Positions 59,786 to 64,000 of a DNA stretch of 64,000 nt are shown piece after piece. The position numbers and the translations under genes are program-made. Positions within the stretch are counted from its first letter, which is position 1; each line of letters starts with the position of its first letter. This DNA comes from Mixta theicola (GTDB lineage: Bacteria > Pseudomonadota > Gammaproteobacteria > Enterobacterales > Enterobacteriaceae), in assembly GCF_002895925.1 (NCBI RefSeq), contig NZ_NWUO01000011.1, positions 94,470-158,469 on the forward strand. The letters run 5' to 3'. The notes beneath the pieces were generated by a model that saw only the letters and a list, made by a program, of their open reading frames with translations, ran no database searches and was not told the DNA's origin.

Positions 59786-61121
59786 AGTCAGCTTCCTTGG
59801 CTATTTCCTCGGCTTCCGGTAACGTGATTTCGCCGGACAGGAGTTTGGGGAGTAGGGTATCGCGTAGCTGTGAAAGCAGTGTGTTTTGATTGTGCTTTAC
59901 CCGATTATTATCAATGACAAAATTACTAAACTTACCAAATTTCACTAATAATTCGTCAGGAGGTATTACCCATGGCATATTTTGAAGCACTCCTGCATCA
60001 GCCCTTTGCCTTCCGCTGGTCCCCTGCATACTTTGAATGGCCGTTATTCTGAAGGATTCTAAGCGGGCAATAAAATAACTTATAGATAAAGGAAGATCCC
60101 GTTTTACCCTCATCACAATAAACTCAGTTGATCCCCAACCGACTGTGTCATTAGAGGATAGAAAGTCTACAAATGCAGTTTTTCCATTCTCAAGACAAGG
60201 TGTTATGCGAGCCAAGAGAGTGTCGCCATTTTTAAATTTTGTGCCACTAGTTACTTCTCGAAAAACAACTTCTTGTACTGAATGTCCTTTAACAGGAACA
60301 TTTTTCATATCAAGATACGGAGCATTAATTCCTTTTTTTAATATTCTTTTTGGGTTGAATTCGATAATTTTTCCCAAATTGTCAATAGCCCATCCTTCTG
60401 GAATCTCACCTAAGTCACTTTTCTGCATTGCAGACGGAAACAGTTCTGCTGTGGCCTTTAACTCAGTATATTGCTCAGGGTGCTCACGCTCAAAAATCGC
60501 CAGCGCGTCAGCACTTTTCCCGGAAATCGCCGTCATGGCAGCAAGCGTCGCCTCTTCTTGCGAACCACCCGATTCCAGCACCGTGATTTTGGTTTTTACC
60601 GGTTCAAAATCAACAAACCAGCTTTTGAACAGGGCTTGTGCTATTTGTTCGAGCGTTTGATTTATTTTCGTATTATTATTAATTTTTGCATCTAGTGAAG
60701 CTAAAATACCAGCGATGTGATCCTGAATTTTCCTGTCCGCCCAAAAAACTTCAAGTGGATGAACATGATTGCGATTCAATGCCGGATTTGCTGCACCAAC
60801 ATCCATATCTTTCAATAACTGACTAATATTTTTAAAGAAATAATAAACGAAAATTGGGTTGTTATTTTTAAAGTCTTTAACCCAGAGAGTTGTATCATGC
60901 GGCCAATAGGGACCATCAATATAGAATACTGTACCAAGACTTCCTTTTCGTCCCAATACGACTCCAGGACCTGAAATTTTTGCTTCATTGTGATAGCTGG
61001 ATATACCTCCAGAAGAAACAACAGGGATATTTCCTTCCACTTGATCTTTTTTGGTGATGTCGAAGCCTCTCTGCAAAATAACTTGTTCACCAATTTTTGT
61101 TTTATAGAAACTAAAGCTCAT
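59778..61121 (-). CDS. hsdS: Type I restriction enzyme, specificity subunit
   Basis: 447 residues from ATG 61121. Two target-recognition domains (about 5-150 and 230-400), each followed by a conserved helical spacer: RKIQDHIAGILASLDAKI and LLVKFGKFSNFV to TLLSQLRDTLLPKLLSGEI. TRD1 and TRD2 are AT-richer than the spacers, as expected of exchanged recognition domains. HsdS decides the DNA target for both methylation and cutting. The start overlaps the hsdM end by 11 nt. Target sequence cannot be read from the protein. Confidence 0.95.
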   Translation of the reverse strand: MSFSFYKTKIGEQVILQRGFDITKKDQVEGNIPVVSSGGISSYHNEAKISGPGVVLGRKGSLGTVFYIDGPYWPHDTTLWVKDFKNNNPIFVYYFFKNISQLLKDMDVGAANPALNRNHVHPLEVFWADRKIQDHIAGILASLDAKINNNTKINQTLEQIAQALFKSWFVDFEPVKTKITVLESGGSQEEATLAAMTAISGKSADALAIFEREHPEQYTELKATAELFPSAMQKSDLGEIPEGWAIDNLGKIIEFNPKRILKKGINAPYLDMKNVPVKGHSVQEVVFREVTSGTKFKNGDTLLARITPCLENGKTAFVDFLSSNDTVGWGSTEFIVMRVKRDLPLSISYFIARLESFRITAIQSMQGTSGRQRADAGVLQNMPWVIPPDELLVKFGKFSNFVIDNNRVKHNQNTLLSQLRDTLLPKLLSGEITLPEAEEIAKEADYV

Positions 61122-62817
61122 ATCCCAACCCTTCCAGATTAGTTTTAATCTGCTTCTCCAGTTCCACACCTTCCAATAGTTGTTCTTTAAGCTGGGTTGT
61201 TAAACGCGACATCTTATCTACAAACGATTCATCATCTTCTTCTTGCTCAGCAGCACCAACATAGCGCCCTGGCGTCAGGACAAAATTATTTTTCTTTATA
61301 TCATCCAGCGTGGCAGCAAAGCAGAAACCAGCTTCATCTTCATAATCTTTATCCGTCTGCCAGGCATGGAAAGTATCTGCAATCTTGCTGATATCATCCG
61401 ACGAAAAGTCGCGTAATACGCGATCTTTCATAAAGCCAATCTGGCGAGCGTCGATAAACAACACTTCACCTTTACGGTGCGCTTTGCCGTTACCACCCGA
61501 TTTATCTTTGGTTAGCAGCCAGATACAGGCCGGGATTTGGGTGTTGGTAAACAGTTGCCCAGGCAGCGCGACCATACACTCCACTAGATCCGCCTCGATA
61601 ATCGCCCGGCGGATTTCACCTTCACTGTTGGTATTGGAACTCATCGATCCGTTTGCTAGCAACAGTGCCATCGAACCTTTCGGGGCCAGATGATGGATCA
61701 TGTGCTGCATCCAGGCAAAGTTGGCGTTACCCTGTGGCGGTGTGCCGTACTGCCAGCGGACGTCATCTTCCAGCTTCGCATTCCACCACTCTTTCATATT
61801 GAAGGGTGGGTTAGCCATAACAAAATCGGCACGTAGATCCGGGTGCTGGTCGTTCAGGAACGTATCAGCGTTTTGTTTGCCGAAATTAAAATCAATACCG
61901 CGAATCACCATGTTCATCGCAGCCAGACGCCAGGTAGTAGGGTTAGATTCCTGCCCATAGACGGAGATATTGCGCTTTTGCTCAGCGGCGTTGTAATGCT
62001 TTTCATCAGCGTGCGCTTCGATAAAGCGATCGCTGGACACGAAGAACCCGCCAGAACCCATCGCAGGGTCATAAACGCGGCCATTATAGGGCTGGAGCAT
62101 TTCAACAATCAGCGTGACGATGCTTTTTGGGGTGTAATACTGGCCGCCCTGTTTGCCTTCCGCCAGCGCAAACTGACCGAGGAAATATTCGTAAACGTGA
62201 CCGAGAATATCTTTGCTCTTCAGATTGAGCTTCACACCGTTGTATTTAGGTTCGCTAAAACTGGTATCGGAGAAAACGTTAATTAGGCTGATTAACAGGT
62301 CATTGCCAAGCTGATAGTGCCCGATACGGTTAAGGATGTTTTTCAGTTTCGGGTTGCTGTTTTCGATAGTGTCAAGAGCGATATCTATCAGCTTTGATAC
62401 TGACGTCATGATGATATTTTTGCCGCTATCGTCTTTCCCCAGAACCGTACCTACAGGCAAAGCAGCATTGGTTTTAAGCGTTTCCCAGCGAGCCAGTTTG
62501 GGCACCCAGAAGACGTTTTTCTCGGTGTAGTAATCCTGAACTTCCAGCTCTTCTGCGATCGCCTGCTGGTACGCTTCTTCCGTGCCGTAATCATCACGAG
62601 AAAGCGCGTAAATGTTGTCCGGGTTGGACTTGTCTTCAAACAGCCCTTTCAGTTCCTTTTGACGGGCGTCAAAGGCATCTGAAACATACTTCAGAAAGAT
62701 AAGCCCCAGAACCACATGCTTGTAGTTGGCCGCGTCCATATTGGCGCGTAGCTTGTCTGCGGCTTTCCAGAACTTAGTATCCAGATCGTTCAGAAATTGC
62801 TGTTCAGCGTTGTCCAT
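61111..62817 (-). CDS. hsdM: Type I restriction enzyme, N6-adenine methyltransferase subunit
   Basis: 568 residues from ATG 62817 (GAGG 5 nt upstream); the open extension to 62886 is not needed. SAM-binding motif I DPAMGSGGF (250-258) and catalytic NPPF (336-339, VMANPPFN). N-terminal helical domain KYVSDAFDARQKEL, C-terminal coiled tail. Methylates adenine in the HsdS target on the host strand. First gene of the operon, so its promoter is in the 215-bp gap shared with the divergent TIR gene. Confidence 0.97.
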   Translation of the reverse strand: MDNAEQQFLNDLDTKFWKAADKLRANMDAANYKHVVLGLIFLKYVSDAFDARQKELKGLFEDKSNPDNIYALSRDDYGTEEAYQQAIAEELEVQDYYTEKNVFWVPKLARWETLKTNAALPVGTVLGKDDSGKNIIMTSVSKLIDIALDTIENSNPKLKNILNRIGHYQLGNDLLISLINVFSDTSFSEPKYNGVKLNLKSKDILGHVYEYFLGQFALAEGKQGGQYYTPKSIVTLIVEMLQPYNGRVYDPAMGSGGFFVSSDRFIEAHADEKHYNAAEQKRNISVYGQESNPTTWRLAAMNMVIRGIDFNFGKQNADTFLNDQHPDLRADFVMANPPFNMKEWWNAKLEDDVRWQYGTPPQGNANFAWMQHMIHHLAPKGSMALLLANGSMSSNTNSEGEIRRAIIEADLVECMVALPGQLFTNTQIPACIWLLTKDKSGGNGKAHRKGEVLFIDARQIGFMKDRVLRDFSSDDISKIADTFHAWQTDKDYEDEAGFCFAATLDDIKKNNFVLTPGRYVGAAEQEEDDESFVDKMSRLTTQLKEQLLEGVELEKQIKTNLEGLGYEL

Positions 62818-63032
62818 CAAAACCTCAAAAAAATCATCTGTGCCTGGTTCGGTATCCAGGTTGAGTAAAATCAGGGAAAGTACCAAGGATCATACCCTGA
62901 CGTCAGCTCGATACCAAGATGAAGGGCTGATTTCCGCATCAATACCTAGTGGCAAGGGGGGATGACTCTTTAACACTTATAGGCGCAAAATAACGGTGTT
63001 TTTCATTTTCCTACCGGAGCATCTTACGCGCT

Positions 63033-63824
63033 ATGACCACTCTCGTTTTTTCCTATTCTCATGCAGACGAAGCGCTGCGCAATGAGCTTGAGAAGCATCT
63101 TTCCCCCCTGAAGCGCATGGGCAAGATCACGACATGGCATGATCGTCGCATCATTCCAGGACAAGAGTTTGAGAACCAAATAGATCACTACTTTTCTCAG
63201 GCTGATATCATCCTGTTGTTGATTAGCAGTGATTTCATTGCTTCTGATTATTGCTATCAGGTAGAAATGACCAACGCTCTGGAGCGGCATAAACGGGGCG
63301 AGGCGGTGGTCATTCCGGTCATCTTAAGGGAGTGTGCTTGGCATCAGCTACCGTTCGGCAGCATTATGGCGGCGACCGTTGATGGTAAACCCATAACCAA
63401 GTTTGCCAGCCATGATGAAGGCTACGTTCAGGTCGTCAACGCAGTCTCCCGCGCCATTGCTAATATGGAAGCGAAGAAACCGCAGCAGAGTACTTATGCC
63501 CCTTCCCCTGCACCAGAGAACCCAATGTTCCAGGCAACGGATACCGTTTGGGCTCCTCGCTCCAGCAATCTTTCGCTGCCAAAGTGTTTTACCGACCTTG
63601 ATAAGGATCGTGCCTGCCGTGATGGTTTTGAATATGTCGCCCGTTACTTTGAAGGATCGCTGACTGAACTCAAAAAACGCCATGCCGGGTTAGAGGTCGA
63701 TTTTCAACAGCGTGATGCAGACGCCTTCACTTGCGCGGTCTACATGGGCGGGAGCAAAGTCGGTCAATGCGCAATCTGGCGTAATAGTGGGCGCAATATG
63801 GGTATGGGCGATATCGGTTTGTAG
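63033..63824 (+). pseudogene. TIR-domain protein truncated by an IS element
   Basis: 263 residues remain. Residues 1-140 are a TIR domain: TLVFSYSHADEALRNELEKHL, WHDRRIIPGQEF, and DYCYQVEM with Glu78 at the place of the NADase catalytic Glu. A Pro/Ser linker then leads into a second domain (170-263) that ends abruptly. The last codons run into the terminal repeat of an IS911-like element, and the stop TAG (63822-63824) belongs to the IS. The original C-terminus is missing. Bacterial TIR proteins often degrade NAD in phage defence. Divergent from hsdM. Confidence 0.8.
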
Positions 63825-64000
63825 TGGTTTACTGAATTTGGCCACCTGAACAGAGGTGATATGCTCACCTCAGAACAATACAGGTGCCCCAATGAAAAGA
63901 AGAAATTTCAGTCCTGAATTCAAACGCGAATCCGCTCAGCTGGTTGTTGATCAAAATTACACCGTCTCTGACGCTGCTAAGGCTATGGATGTTGGTCTTT
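63820..64000 (+). mobile_element. IS3-family (IS911-like) element, left end, cut by the window edge
   Basis: Starts TGTAGTGGTTTACTGAATTT, the IS911-type inverted repeat, and contains at 63892 the start of Orf[21 protein letters not shown], a helix-turn-helix protein of the IS911 type, open to the window end. OrfB and the right end are outside. It interrupts the TIR gene. Confidence 0.9.

Noticed and set aside
45642..64000. Second copy of the leuX 3' end (attR)
   Set aside because: No repeat of the T-arm/3' end sequence was found in the window, so the island end is probably outside.

Overview
The window is chromosomal DNA of an enterobacterium. Gene content and order from the pseudouridine synthase truB through rpsO, pnp, nlpI, deaD and the yhbW-yraR cluster, then nrdDG, treC, pyrBI-ridA, argI/F, rraB, yjgM, valS-holC-pepA and lptFG follow the Escherichia/Salmonella pattern. 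The protein divergence, the absence of mtr beside deaD, the presence of miaE and the paired DUF2382 stress genes fit a member of the Erwiniaceae (Pantoea, Mixta or Erwinia) better than E. coli itself. The genus is an inference.

Region 1 (1-24.9 kb) is conserved core: ribosome and RNA decay (rpsO, pnp, deaD, rraB), oxygen-independent ubiquinone synthesis (ubiUV and divergent ubiT), anaerobic ribonucleotide reduction (nrdDG behind two NrdR boxes), trehalose-6-phosphate and N-acetylhexosaminide hydrolysis, and pyrimidine and arginine synthesis with readable control regions (a pyrL leader peptide over its attenuator, a pyrBI-type promoter and initial transcript, ARG boxes). Region 2 (24.9-27.1 kb) is a small AT-rich patch holding membrane ORFs, an ERIC-like repeat, and a broken HEXXH effector-like gene followed by an intact lipoprotein that may be its orphan immunity partner. 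Region 3 (27.2-45.4 kb) returns to core genes (yjgM, valS-holC-pepA, divergent lptFG). It then carries a stress-protein pair whose second gene is frameshifted, yjiN, a membrane-anchored winged-helix regulator, a compact chaperone-usher fimbrial operon (pilin, chaperone, usher, adhesin) and a yjjA-like gene.

Region 4 (45.5 kb to the right end) is a genomic island integrated in the 3' end of leuX tRNA. It starts with a P4-type integrase and continues with defence-like cargo: a sulfur-binding/HNH nuclease likely to act on phosphorothioated DNA; a three-gene AT-rich cassette (pentapeptide protein with a two-helix membrane module, an MNT-type nucleotidyltransferase, a small helical protein); a HEPN/zinc-ribbon protein; a dead IS1; and a type I restriction-modification operon (hsdM, hsdS, a DUF4268 nuclease-like gene, hsdR) trailed by a NERD-domain helicase. 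Divergent from the operon is a TIR-domain gene cut off by an IS911-like element that runs off the window. The other end of the island is not in the window.

The best candidates for something undescribed are the pentapeptide/nucleotidyltransferase/small-protein cassette (48407-50161), the HEPN/zinc-ribbon gene, and the extended type I system with its DUF4268 and NERD-helicase companions.
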